Notes: generated from the letters alone by a model not told the origin. A stretch of DNA of 9,546 nt from JBBQZU01 sp041749535 (GCA_041749535.1 JBGTBE010000013.1:1-9546); one strand, 5' to 3'; positions 1 through 8,200 are shown, counted from the stretch's first letter. Made by a program: numbers and translations.

Positions 1-13
1 CCCCCCCCCCCCC
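1..13. repeat. poly-C homopolymer run at window edge
   Basis: At least 13 consecutive C residues begin the window and end 44 bases before the start codon of the T9SS-secreted protein gene. The run touches the edge, so its full length is unknown. It could be a slippage-prone tract in the promoter region of a surface protein, because it lies where a -33 element would be expected for the -7 candidate at 25-32. It could equally be a contig-end artefact, since poly-G/poly-C ends are common in two-colour Illumina assemblies. Confidence 0.8.
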
Positions 14-24
14 ATCCTTACCAT

Positions 25-34
25 TATCTTTTTG
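25..34 (+). promoter_or_regulatory. weak candidate Bacteroidota -7 box for the T9SS protein gene
   Basis: TATCTTTTTG matches five of the six defined positions of the Bacteroidota sigma-A -7 consensus TAnnTTTG and lies 23 bases before the ATG at 58, similar to the spacing at leuS. The -33 TTG position would fall in the poly-C run, so no -33 element is visible. The region before the ATG is A/T-rich with no Shine-Dalgarno sequence, which is usual in this phylum. T-rich sequence makes a chance match likely. Confidence 0.25.
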
Positions 35-57
35 TTAATCTTTTAAACTAAACCATT

Positions 58-3000
58 ATGAAACGACATTACTTATTACAACTCGTTGCTATTTTTTGGA
101 CGCTGAGCATCTCAGGCCAAAACCCAAATTGGACTTTACCAGGGCAGTATTATCAGCCAGGTGTGAACATTTTTAATCTCCCAACCGACATAAACGGTTA
201 CCAAGGCGATCCGTCCACTCGTACACATGGCGCCTATACAGGCCCTGATGGAGAAGTACTTTTCTTCACGGTTGATGAATATGTGTATAACAAAGAAGGT
301 GTGCTGGCTGGTGAGCTTTCCGTTGGCTCTGAATTGAAAGGTGGATACAGCGAAAAGCTCATTTTGCCTTTGGGAAATGACTGCCGCCGCTTTGCAATAA
401 TCTATAGCTCTGCTGCAAATAGCCAGGATATTTTCGTACAACCTTTGGGAAGGCAGAACTTGTATATGGCAATTTATGATTTGGACTTACCCAATCCTTT
501 TTCACCCGGAAGTGACGGGACTTTGGTTGAGATTGTGTCTAATACAACACTTGCAGATATATCGAAGCGGGATGGTGAACTATATGGTTCTTCAACCAAT
601 CCGATATATGCATACACTGGTGTGAACACCCGACTTGGTTACTCAACTGCCTACCATATTGCTGCCACCGAACTCATAGACAATTGCTATTACAGGGTGT
701 ATGTATCAGATGGATTGAACTTGATTAGCTATAAACTCACCAGCACTGATTTGGAATACCAAGGCGTTGTCACTTCGTTGTGGGGAGAAGTTAGCAATTC
801 TGTTCGCTCCGAAATGGAGTTGATCAAACTGGATGCATCCACTTACCGCATTGCAATTCCGGCAGTGGATTTCGGGATATCGAACCCGAATGGATATTCC
901 ATACTAATATATGACATCCATGCCTCCACGGGTAATATAGTTTCGGGTTCATTCCAACAGGTACCATTATATCAGGATGCTCAGAATGTTGCCGCTGAAC
1001 CAATAGGGTTAGAATTCAATGAGGATGGACGTTATCTGTATTTCACGCACACGAGCAATTTAGATCTTCCTAATACACTTGACGTGTGGGATGTGCAAAA
1101 TGCTCAATTTGTAACACCTATTCCTTCCCTCGCAGGAATTAGCCTTTTCAGGCAATCTTACATTGAGCGGTTTGGGTCTAATCTCTACCTTGCTTCGGGA
1201 AATACTTTAGGCTTATTATCTGATATAAACACCCCATTGTTATTATCCCTGAATTCAAATTTTCAGTCTATTACTTCGGGCTATGGAAACGATGCCGGTA
1301 CTGGAAGCAACTTCTACTTTCGGTACATTCTACCCGACCAACTAGATATGCCCTATCCTGCACTTACGTCAATGAGCTGCGCTTGCTGCAACGCATGGAG
1401 TGGTGATGTCGCTACCTATACCGCAGACGAATCAGACACCTGGACACCCCTAAACAATCCTTTCAATGGAGGCACAGGTGCAACAGTTACCATAAACGAA
1501 GAGCTTAGAATTCCCAAAGGAATAGCAATTACCATTGAGGATATGGTTTTCCAATTCGGACCAAATGCGAGGGTTATAATTGAGCGGGGTGATGAAACCT
1601 CAAGCGGTGGATATCTTGCCCTGGATGAAACCAGATTTACAGCAACTGCTGATTGTGAAAACGAAGAATTTGAAAGCTGCGGATTCACCCCAGAAGATGA
1701 TTGCGAGCGTCGCTATTGGGAAGGCATTATTGTAGAAGGACACGTAGGTACCACCCAGGCATGGACAAGCACCACCAAGCAGGGCAGGGTTCAAATTGCT
1801 AACAGCAGCATTGTGGAATTCGCCAGAACCGCAGTGATGGCGGGAGATATCGATGATGCCGATTATGCAGGGGGTATTGTAAGGGTGACCAACAGCCTCA
1901 TAAAGGACAACATCATAGGCCTCAGGTTTATGCCATTTCTGCAATACAATTCAAGCAGCGTGGAGGTCTATACACTCAACAGAATTTCGCACAATGAATT
2001 TATTACTACCACCGATTTCATAACAACCGATGCCGAGCTTCCGAACAAATTCATATGGGTGGCTGGAAATAGTGGAGTAAATATTTTAGGAAATGTATTT
2101 GAAAATCAAGCCATATTATTGTTTGCTGACATTGACAGAGGCACCGGAGTATATTCTGATGACTCACGAACAACAGTAAGCTGGCTGTGCTCAGGAGGTT
2201 GGGCTTTAGATTGCACTGATGGCACCATCATTCAGAACGAATTCCGCAACCTTGCCAAGGGGGTTGACGCCTTTACCTCGGCCAGCTCAAGGCAAACCCG
2301 TGTTGAATATTCCATATTTGACAATAACATTATTGGAACCCAAATAGCAGGTCAGACGAATGCGAGAATTCTTGACAACGAATTTTATATTCCACGTGCA
2401 GTGAATAATGTAGGATTGTATTTACTTGGTTCTTCCGGATATGCAGTAGAAAATAACTTTTTCCGGCACGTTACAGGAAGCGGCTATCCGTGGAGCTTTG
2501 GTATTGCAATAGAAAGTTCTGGAGCCGCTGTCAATGAGATTTACAGAAATAAATTTCAGAACATCAGAATCGGTATAGTTTCGCAAGGCGTGAACGCAAA
2601 TTCCTCCAATTTTGATGTAGGTCTTCGCTATCTGTGCAACAATTTTATAGAGAATATTCGCTGGTCAGATATTTACCTTAATACAGGCAGTTTAAGCGAT
2701 GATCAGGGATTTTGTTTGCCCCCGGACGTTACCAGTCCTGCTGGAAATATCTTCTCACACAGCAGCTCTACATGGAGTGATCATTACGATTTCCGTGTGA
2801 ATGAAACCTATGTGGATCCATCAACACTGGAGATTTCATACCGGCATCACACCCCCGACGCTACTCCTTACCAGCAGCGTTTAATTCCTTTACAATATAC
2901 AGGACACATTATTACAGAAGACGACTACGTTCAGCCATTCATGTGCAATTTAGCATACAGTGAAGAGTCATGTCCCGTGAAGCGTTCATCATTCAATACC

Positions 3001-4047
3001 CCAGTCGAAGTAGGTCCAAAAAGCAATAGCGAAATTGCAGACCTGAGTACGGAAGAAATATTTGCCGCTGGAACAATCATTGAAGATGAGATTGACCAAC
3101 ACTTGTCAGTGCTTGATGGTGGAAATACATTGGCTTTACTCAATGGAATTGCAAATAATGAAAGCCCGGAATCGATTTCGGCAATGCTTGACGAAGCTGG
3201 AGAAATGGTCTCCAAGACTGTTTTGCAATCTTTAAACTATTCAGGCAACCTGGCCTATTCAGCATTGGCGAACACATCCATTTCATCACTTACAGGCATA
3301 GAAAGCGTTTCAGACGAGCTTACATTTGCAGACATTACCTTGCCATCAGAAGATGTAGAAGTAGCCTGGAAAGTGGCAAATATGGAAAAGGAGAATTTCT
3401 GGACATCCGTTACAGAACGTTTCCAGAGGGACACCCTTTTCGATGCCAATGCAGAGACCATACTTACCATGTTAGGCATCTTCCAACCCGAAGGTCAGCA
3501 GAGGTTTGCTTCAGCGTTGGCCATTCAGTCAGGCCTGAGTTCACCTGAGTGGATACGTGATGAAAATAAATTGGACGGTCCAACTTCGGCAAATTTTGTT
3601 GCAGCCGACAATTCTTTTCCAATTTACCTAAGTACGGATGCCCTTGCTTCGTTTTCGAATGCAGCCGATATTGCTGCAATAAATGCAAGCTATACCGAAG
3701 CCGGAATGAGCTATTACTATTGGTTTGATGCTCCTTTTGATGCAGATTCTGATGAGAACAAACAAAACAATAACGAACAGATCAATGACTTTGGAAAAGT
3801 AGCATCTGTATATCCAAATCCATTCTCAGCAGAATTGATTTTCAGATTCAATGCTGAATCACCCGAATTCACAGCGTTGAGAATCGAACTTTTCGACCTC
3901 CTTGGCCGCAGGGTGGATAGCCGTCAGTTCACCACAGGCAGCATCGTCACCATAGATGGATTGCATTTGCCGAAGGGCATGCTCACCTACACCATCTTCC
4001 TTGACGGCACACCAGTGCAAAATGGAAAAGTAGTAAGGGTTCAATAA
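58..4047 (+). CDS. T9SS-secreted protein with propeller-like, beta-helix and C-terminal sorting domains
   Basis: This is a predicted 1329-residue secreted protein, function unknown, probably exported by Sec and then by the type IX secretion system to the cell surface or medium. Residues 1-20 form a signal peptide (basic MKRH, hydrophobic core, SISG before Q21). Residues about 22-435 are beta-rich; the stretch near 320-345 (YLYFTHTSNLD, then LDVWDVQNAQF) looks like a WD40/YVTN-type propeller blade. A CACC cysteine cluster follows at 441-444. Residues about 470-930 carry repeated N-x-F rungs (HNEF, GNVF, QNEF, DNEF, ENNFF, RNKF, CNNF) typical of a right-handed parallel beta-helix. Residues about 970-1200 are predicted mostly helical. 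The last roughly 80 residues are a type A T9SS sorting domain: YPNPF at 1252-1256, then LRIELFDLLGRRV and a final GKVVRV. Beta-helix proteins of this kind may bind or cleave polysaccharides, but I see no catalytic motif. The start fits the signal peptide. The gene is complete and is followed by a terminator. Confidence 0.9.
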   Translation: MKRHYLLQLVAIFWTLSISGQNPNWTLPGQYYQPGVNIFNLPTDINGYQGDPSTRTHGAYTGPDGEVLFFTVDEYVYNKEGVLAGELSVGSELKGGYSEKLILPLGNDCRRFAIIYSSAANSQDIFVQPLGRQNLYMAIYDLDLPNPFSPGSDGTLVEIVSNTTLADISKRDGELYGSSTNPIYAYTGVNTRLGYSTAYHIAATELIDNCYYRVYVSDGLNLISYKLTSTDLEYQGVVTSLWGEVSNSVRSEMELIKLDASTYRIAIPAVDFGISNPNGYSILIYDIHASTGNIVSGSFQQVPLYQDAQNVAAEPIGLEFNEDGRYLYFTHTSNLDLPNTLDVWDVQNAQFVTPIPSLAGISLFRQSYIERFGSNLYLASGNTLGLLSDINTPLLLSLNSNFQSITSGYGNDAGTGSNFYFRYILPDQLDMPYPALTSMSCACCNAWSGDVATYTADESDTWTPLNNPFNGGTGATVTINEELRIPKGIAITIEDMVFQFGPNARVIIERGDETSSGGYLALDETRFTATADCENEEFESCGFTPEDDCERRYWEGIIVEGHVGTTQAWTSTTKQGRVQIANSSIVEFARTAVMAGDIDDADYAGGIVRVTNSLIKDNIIGLRFMPFLQYNSSSVEVYTLNRISHNEFITTTDFITTDAELPNKFIWVAGNSGVNILGNVFENQAILLFADIDRGTGVYSDDSRTTVSWLCSGGWALDCTDGTIIQNEFRNLAKGVDAFTSASSRQTRVEYSIFDNNIIGTQIAGQTNARILDNEFYIPRAVNNVGLYLLGSSGYAVENNFFRHVTGSGYPWSFGIAIESSGAAVNEIYRNKFQNIRIGIVSQGVNANSSNFDVGLRYLCNNFIENIRWSDIYLNTGSLSDDQGFCLPPDVTSPAGNIFSHSSSTWSDHYDFRVNETYVDPSTLEISYRHHTPDATPYQQRLIPLQYTGHIITEDDYVQPFMCNLAYSEESCPVKRSSFNTPVEVGPKSNSEIADLSTEEIFAAGTIIEDEIDQHLSVLDGGNTLALLNGIANNESPESISAMLDEAGEMVSKTVLQSLNYSGNLAYSALANTSISSLTGIESVSDELTFADITLPSEDVEVAWKVANMEKENFWTSVTERFQRDTLFDANAETILTMLGIFQPEGQQRFASALAIQSGLSSPEWIRDENKLDGPTSANFVAADNSFPIYLSTDALASFSNAADIAAINASYTEAGMSYYYWFDAPFDADSDENKQNNNEQINDFGKVASVYPNPFSAELIFRFNAESPEFTALRIELFDLLGRRVDSRQFTTGSIVTIDGLHLPKGMLTYTIFLDGTPVQNGKVVRVQ

Positions 4048-4072
4048 GCCTACACATCATACAGTTCAATCG

Positions 4073-4101
4073 AAAGCAGCCTCTCTCGGGGCTGCTTTTT
4101 T
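4073..4101 (+). terminator. rho-independent terminator after the T9SS protein gene
   Basis: An 11-bp stem pairs 4073-4083 (AAAGCAGCCTC) with 4088-4098 (GGGGCTGCTTT), with one T-G wobble and a TCTC loop, followed by a T run to 4101. It starts 26 bases after the stop codon of the upstream gene. It separates that gene from leuS, so the two are probably distinct transcription units. The A-rich 5' side could give weak activity on the other strand too, but no minus-strand gene nearby would use it. Confidence 0.9.
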
Positions 4102-4117
4102 CATGCTACAAAACCCC

Positions 4118-4148
4118 TTCCGTCCACAGGTGCAAAACCCTACCTTTG
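4118..4148 (+). promoter_or_regulatory. candidate sigma-A promoter of leuS
   Basis: TACCTTTG at 4141-4148 matches all six defined positions of the Bacteroidota -7 consensus TAnnTTTG. A TTC at 4118-4120 lies 20 bases upstream, where the -33 TTG is expected, so the -33 match is two of three. Transcription would start near 4154, giving a leader of about 20 bases before the ATG at 4174. It lies just past a terminator and just before a housekeeping gene, which supports the call. Confidence 0.6.
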
Positions 4149-4173
4149 CCCCCTGAATTCGAAGCGCATTAAT

Positions 4174-7038
4174 ATGGAATACAACTTTCGCGAAATAGAA
4201 GAGAAATGGCGTAAACACTGGGCTGAACAGCATACTTATAGAGTAAGTGAAAACCCTGCGAAAGAGAAATACTACGTGCTCGATATGTTTCCCTACCCCT
4301 CTGGGGCTGGCTTACATGTGGGCCACCCGCTTGGGTATATTGCCAGCGATATTATAGCCCGTTACAAAAAGCACAAGGGATTTAATGTACTGCACCCCAT
4401 GGGCTTCGACTCTTTTGGTCTGCCCGCCGAGCAGTATGCCATTCAAACGGGACAGCACCCGGCCATCACCACGGAGCAAAACATAGCCCGCTACCGGGAA
4501 CAGCTCGACAGGTTGGGCTTCAACTACGACTGGAGCCGGGAAGTGCGTACGAGCGACCCTGCCTATTACCGCTGGACACAATGGATTTTTATTCAACTCT
4601 ATAATTCCTGGTACAATAAGGCTACGGACCGCGCTGAGCCCATCGAAACGCTTGCAGCATTATTTGCCGATAACGGCACTTACAATGTAGATGCCGACAT
4701 AGACCCCGACTGGTATAAGAATTTGGACCTGAGTGGTTTTCACTTTGGAGAACACTTTAGCGGTGAGTTTACCGCTACCGACTGGGAGGTGCTCAACGAT
4801 GCACAAAAAGAAACCATACTGCAACACTACCGTCTGGCTTACCTGGCCGATACCTGGGTAAACTGGTGTGAAGCCCTCGGCACTGTATTGGCGAATGATG
4901 AGGTAAAGGATGGTTTGAGCGAGCGTGGAGGTCACCCCGTAGAGCAGCGCCTGATGAAGCAGTGGAGCCTGCGCATCACAGCTTATGCTGACCGCTTGCT
5001 GGGGGGTCTCGAGCAACTGGATTGGAGCGAGAGTATCAAAGAAATGCAGCGCAACTGGATCGGGAAATCAACCGGGGCCATGGTGCGCTTTATGCTCGCC
5101 GATCACGAGGGCTATATTGACGTGTTTACCACCCGCCCTGATACCCTCTTTGGGGTAAGCTTTATGACCCTGGCACCGGAGCACGAACTTGTACAGCGTA
5201 TCACCACGGCTGATCGTGAAGCCGATGTGGCAGGCTATATACGCCAAACCAAGCTGCGCACTGAGCGCGACCGTATGAGCGATGTGAAGCACGTAAGCGG
5301 GGTGTTCACAGGTGCGTATGCCCTGCATCCATTTACCGGTGAGAAAATCCCTGTATGGATTGGCGATTATGTATTGGCCGGGTATGGTACAGGCGCTGTA
5401 ATGGCCGTTCCTGCGGGCGATCAACGCGATTTTCTCTTTGCAAAACATTTTGACCTGCCCATCCCGAACATTTTCGAAGGGGTGGATGTAACTGACCAGG
5501 CTTACGCCGAAAAAACCGGGAAACTCACGAACTCGGGTTTCCTGACGGGACTCGAAGTAGCCCGCGCCACCATGGAAGTGATTGCTGAGCTGGAGCGCAA
5601 ACGCATTGGCTATGGCCGTGTGAACTACCGTCTCCGCGATGCCATCTTTTCGCGGCAGCGTTACTGGGGTGAGCCTTTTCCTGTGTATTACGAGGGTGAT
5701 GCACCGCGACTTTTAAGCGAAAGCGAACTGCCCCTTACCCTTCCTAAGGTAGACAAGTACCTTCCCACCGAAAGCGGAGAGCCTCCGCTGGCACGCGCCC
5801 GAAGAGAAGACTGGCCCATACACCACGGCGAGCGAATGGAATACAATACCATGCCCGGTTGGGCGGGTTCATCCTGGTATTTTCTGAGGTACATGGACCC
5901 GAAAAACAAGGAGCAGCTTATAAGCCCTGAAAAAGTGCATTACTGGGGTGCAGTGGACCTGTATATGGGTGGTTCGGAGCATGCTACAGGCCATTTGCTT
6001 TACGCAAGGTTCTGGACCAAATTCCTGTTCGACAGGGGCATTATACCCTTCGATGAGCCCTTTAAGAAAATGATCAACCAGGGGATGATTCTGGGCAAGT
6101 CCTGCATCCTTCTTCGCGATACGGAACACCCCGATCTGTATGTGTCATTCGACAAGCAAGAAGAATATGTGGCCGCCTATCCTTCCGGCAAGGGTAAACG
6201 CGCAGATGAAAGGTTTCAACACTTGCGTGTAGATGTGAACATGGCTGATGGGGATGAGCTGGACCGTGATGCCCTGCGAAAGTGGCAACCTGAATTTGCG
6301 AAAGCTTCCTTCTTTCCGGAAACCGGGACCTTCCGTTGCGGACACGAAGTGGAGAAAATGTCGAAGCGCTGGCACAACGTGGTGGATCCTGAAGTGCTTT
6401 GCAACCAGTATGGCGCCGATACCCTGCGCATGTACGAGATGTTTCTCGGGCCGGTAGAACAATCGAAACCCTGGGATACCAAAGGCATCAGCGGGGTGCA
6501 CAACTTTTTGCGAAAGCTCTGGAGACTCGTGCACGATAAGGAGGGAAACCTTTCGGTAAATGATGGGCTACCAAACAAGGATGAGCTGCAGGTATTACAC
6601 CGCACCATCAAGCGTGTTACCGACGATCTGGAGCGACTTTCGTGGAATACGGTTGTAAGCGCGCTGATGATCGCTGTGAATGATCTCACAGCACTTAATT
6701 CATCAAACCGCACCGTACTTGAAGGACTCAGTGTGCTGTTGTCGCCCTACGCCCCCCATTTCGCGGAAGAACTCTGGGAAAAACTTGGGCATAAGGACTC
6801 CGTGACAGTGCAGCCCTGGCCTGTTTATGAGGCACAATACCTGGAAGATTCGAACTTTGAATACCCGGTGAGCTTTAACGGCAAGACCAGATTTAAAATA
6901 AGTCTGCCCGCTGATATGCTGGCTGTAGATGTGGAACGCGCTGTGCTCGACTCCACCGAAGCAGCGCGGTACCTGGAAGGCAAAACTCCTAAGAAAGTGG
7001 TGGTAGTGCCCAAGAGAATTGTGAATGTGGTGGTGTAG
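4174..7038 (+). CDS. leuS: leucyl-tRNA synthetase
   Basis: This cytoplasmic class Ia aminoacyl-tRNA synthetase charges tRNA-Leu with leucine using ATP. All landmarks are in order: HIGH-type motif HVGH at 48-51; CP1 editing domain with TTRPDT at 319-324 and GDQRD at 415-419, where D416 matches the conserved editing aspartate; RQRYWGEPFP before the catalytic core closes; KMSKR at 728-732; an anticodon-binding domain; and a C-terminal end VVVVPKRIVNVVV typical of the family. At 954 residues it is longer than E. coli LeuRS (860). The extra length sits mainly at about 149-219, before the LADTWVNWC segment, and at about 641-718, just before the KMSKR loop; both resemble what I recall from Bacteroidota homologues. 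The ZN-1 cysteines seen in some LeuRS enzymes are replaced by SERGGHPV (249-256). The gene has its own candidate promoter and no visible T-box or leader peptide. It is intact, and the editing site appears functional. Confidence 0.98.
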   Translation: MEYNFREIEEKWRKHWAEQHTYRVSENPAKEKYYVLDMFPYPSGAGLHVGHPLGYIASDIIARYKKHKGFNVLHPMGFDSFGLPAEQYAIQTGQHPAITTEQNIARYREQLDRLGFNYDWSREVRTSDPAYYRWTQWIFIQLYNSWYNKATDRAEPIETLAALFADNGTYNVDADIDPDWYKNLDLSGFHFGEHFSGEFTATDWEVLNDAQKETILQHYRLAYLADTWVNWCEALGTVLANDEVKDGLSERGGHPVEQRLMKQWSLRITAYADRLLGGLEQLDWSESIKEMQRNWIGKSTGAMVRFMLADHEGYIDVFTTRPDTLFGVSFMTLAPEHELVQRITTADREADVAGYIRQTKLRTERDRMSDVKHVSGVFTGAYALHPFTGEKIPVWIGDYVLAGYGTGAVMAVPAGDQRDFLFAKHFDLPIPNIFEGVDVTDQAYAEKTGKLTNSGFLTGLEVARATMEVIAELERKRIGYGRVNYRLRDAIFSRQRYWGEPFPVYYEGDAPRLLSESELPLTLPKVDKYLPTESGEPPLARARREDWPIHHGERMEYNTMPGWAGSSWYFLRYMDPKNKEQLISPEKVHYWGAVDLYMGGSEHATGHLLYARFWTKFLFDRGIIPFDEPFKKMINQGMILGKSCILLRDTEHPDLYVSFDKQEEYVAAYPSGKGKRADERFQHLRVDVNMADGDELDRDALRKWQPEFAKASFFPETGTFRCGHEVEKMSKRWHNVVDPEVLCNQYGADTLRMYEMFLGPVEQSKPWDTKGISGVHNFLRKLWRLVHDKEGNLSVNDGLPNKDELQVLHRTIKRVTDDLERLSWNTVVSALMIAVNDLTALNSSNRTVLEGLSVLLSPYAPHFAEELWEKLGHKDSVTVQPWPVYEAQYLEDSNFEYPVSFNGKTRFKISLPADMLAVDVERAVLDSTEAARYLEGKTPKKVVVVPKRIVNVVV

Positions 7039-7228
7039 GGATATTCCTGCCTATTTTTTTTCACGCAAAGGGTGCAAAGTTTTCACGCAAAGGGCGCTTT
7101 TTTCCTATCCTTTCCGTTCATTTTTATATGTGAGAAAAAAGGGTTTCTACATAAAAGCTTCATACCCGAATCCCTACCTTCACAGCTGCGTATGCTACTT
7201 TGGAACGGCATTTGCCAATGGCACTATC
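7039..7228. other. 190-base spacer between leuS and the DUF3108 gene
   Basis: Apart from the direct repeat, the spacer holds an A/T-rich imperfect inverted repeat (7128-7137 with 7144-7152, one bulged base, loop of six) without a T tail, so leuS has no clear intrinsic terminator. Weak -7-like boxes for the next gene are TACCTTCA at 7175-7182 and CTACTTTG at 7195-7202, each matching four of six consensus positions. The reading frame of the downstream gene stays open back to 7025, overlapping leuS, but the translated stretch shows no signal or domain, so I treat it as noncoding. Confidence 0.5.
7058..7097 (+). repeat. two-copy direct repeat, 22-base period
   Basis: Copies at 7058-7075 and 7080-7097 read TTTTCACGCAAAGGGYGC and agree at 17 of 18 positions (T versus C at the Y). 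The 4-base spacer is AAAG, so the element also contains the smaller unit GCAAAG several times. It lies 19 bases after the leuS stop. Similar ACGCAAAG-type intergenic repeats are, from memory, frequent in Bacteroidota genomes. It does not fold into a convincing terminator hairpin. Function unknown. Confidence 0.8.
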
Positions 7229-8047
7229 ATGAATTTCGTTAGCACCCTATTATTTCTTTTGTTCTCTGCTTCTGCGGCCATCGGGCAAACGCGCCCCCCT
7301 GCCGCAAGTCTTGACACCTTGCCGAGAATAGCGTTGCCGACTGTACCAAACAAGGCCTTTAAGGCAGGAGAATATATGCGCTTCAGGCTCTCATACGGCC
7401 TGATAGATGCTGGTGAGGCAGAAATTACAGTGAAGAATGGCTCAAAGCGTTTTCAAGGGCGTGAAGCATACCACATCGTAGGAACCGGGAAAACACTCGG
7501 CGCTTTTTCCTGGTTTTTTAAAGTCCGTGATAGGTATGAAACCTATTTTGATAAAAAAGGAGCCTTTCCATGGGAGTTCGTGCGAGATATAGAAGAAGGA
7601 AGTTATAAGAAAACACAGGTGTATTATTTCCATCAGGACAAGGCCGCAGTGACTACCAACAAGGGCGAAACTTTTGCTATACCAAAGTACTCACAGGATA
7701 TGCTATCGGCATTTTTTTACGCCCGCACCCTTGATTTTAGCAAGGCTAAAATGGACCAGGTGTATACCATTCCCACCTTTGTGGATGGTGAGCATTTCCC
7801 ACTTCAGGTAAAATACAAAGGCAAAGAAGAGATTGATTCCAGAGCGGGCAAATTCCGCTGTTTGAAATTCGTACCCGTAGTGCAGAAAGGCCGCATATTC
7901 AAAGAAGAAGAAGACATGATGGTGTGGATTACCGACGATGAGAATAAGATACCGGTGCTCTGCAAAGCAAAGGTACTTGTGGGCTCTATAAAAATGGAAC
8001 TTGTGGAGTACAGCAATTTGTTGAATCCAATTGCCCGGGTTCCGTAG
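7229..8047 (+). CDS. exported DUF3108 domain protein
   Basis: A 272-residue periplasmic or envelope protein of the DUF3108 family (PF11306 by recognition), whose biochemical role is unknown. I chose the ATG at 7229 because it begins a clean signal peptide (MNFVSTLLFLLFSASAAIG, cleavage before Q20); the frame is open from 7025, but the 68 extra codons would bury that signal. The DUF3108 region runs from about residue 43 to the end: the opening GEYMRFRLSYGLIDAGEA is the family's recognisable start, followed by alternating beta segments such as YHIVGTGKT, VRDRYETYFD, TQVYYF and DMMVWITDDENKIPV. There are no membrane helices beyond the signal and no catalytic motif. The partner downstream is an M23 peptidase lipoprotein, which suggests an envelope role, although a 243-base gap with a toxin remnant separates the two. 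The gene is complete. Confidence 0.88.
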   Translation: MNFVSTLLFLLFSASAAIGQTRPPAASLDTLPRIALPTVPNKAFKAGEYMRFRLSYGLIDAGEAEITVKNGSKRFQGREAYHIVGTGKTLGAFSWFFKVRDRYETYFDKKGAFPWEFVRDIEEGSYKKTQVYYFHQDKAAVTTNKGETFAIPKYSQDMLSAFFYARTLDFSKAKMDQVYTIPTFVDGEHFPLQVKYKGKEEIDSRAGKFRCLKFVPVVQKGRIFKEEEDMMVWITDDENKIPVLCKAKVLVGSIKMELVEYSNLLNPIARVP

Positions 8048-8065
8048 GGAGGGTAGGGATCACCT

Positions 8066-8200
8066 TCAGTATTTCAGAAGATCATTCAGACATTCCTGCA
8101 CGCTGAGAAGGTCCGCCTCCGATATCTGCCCGAATCTTTCAATGAGTCGTGTTTGAGAAAGCGCCCTTACTGAGATGAATGGCCTATTGTTTTTAGTGTG
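8066..8200 (-). pseudogene. C-terminal remnant of a MazF/PemK-type toxin gene
   Basis: On the minus strand, 44 codons read down from 8200 to a TGA at 8066-8068. The peptide contains ISVRALSQTRLIERFGQIS and ends ECLNDLLKY. This closely follows the C-terminal pattern of MazF/PemK RNase toxins (hydrophobic strand, then QVRAIDxxRLIxKxGxL, then an amphipathic helix), as I recall it. There is no start codon; an in-frame TAA at 8201-8203 precedes it. In the neighbouring frame, 8235-8195 is open (about 14 codons), and one extra A in the AAAAA run at 8190-8194 would join the two, so a frameshift plus loss of the N-terminal half is likely. No antitoxin gene is visible. It lies tail-to-tail with the DUF3108 gene, 18 bases away. 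Presumed inactive. Confidence 0.55.

Noticed and set aside
6216..6713. 165-codon open frame antisense to leuS
   Set aside because: It lies wholly within a well-supported housekeeping gene, shows no recognisable domain, and is expected by chance from the codon use of the sense strand.
7058..7097. CRISPR-like array
   Set aside because: Only two copies with a 4-base spacer; CRISPR arrays need longer spacers and more units.
7124..7156. A/T-rich imperfect inverted repeat as a leuS terminator
   Set aside because: The stem is weak, has a bulge and an A-A mismatch, and lacks a T tract right after the 3' arm.
7025..7228. Upstream extension of the DUF3108 reading frame overlapping the end of leuS
   Set aside because: The 68 codons show no signal or domain, would place the clear signal peptide in the interior, and cross the direct repeat; the ATG at 7229 explains the protein better.
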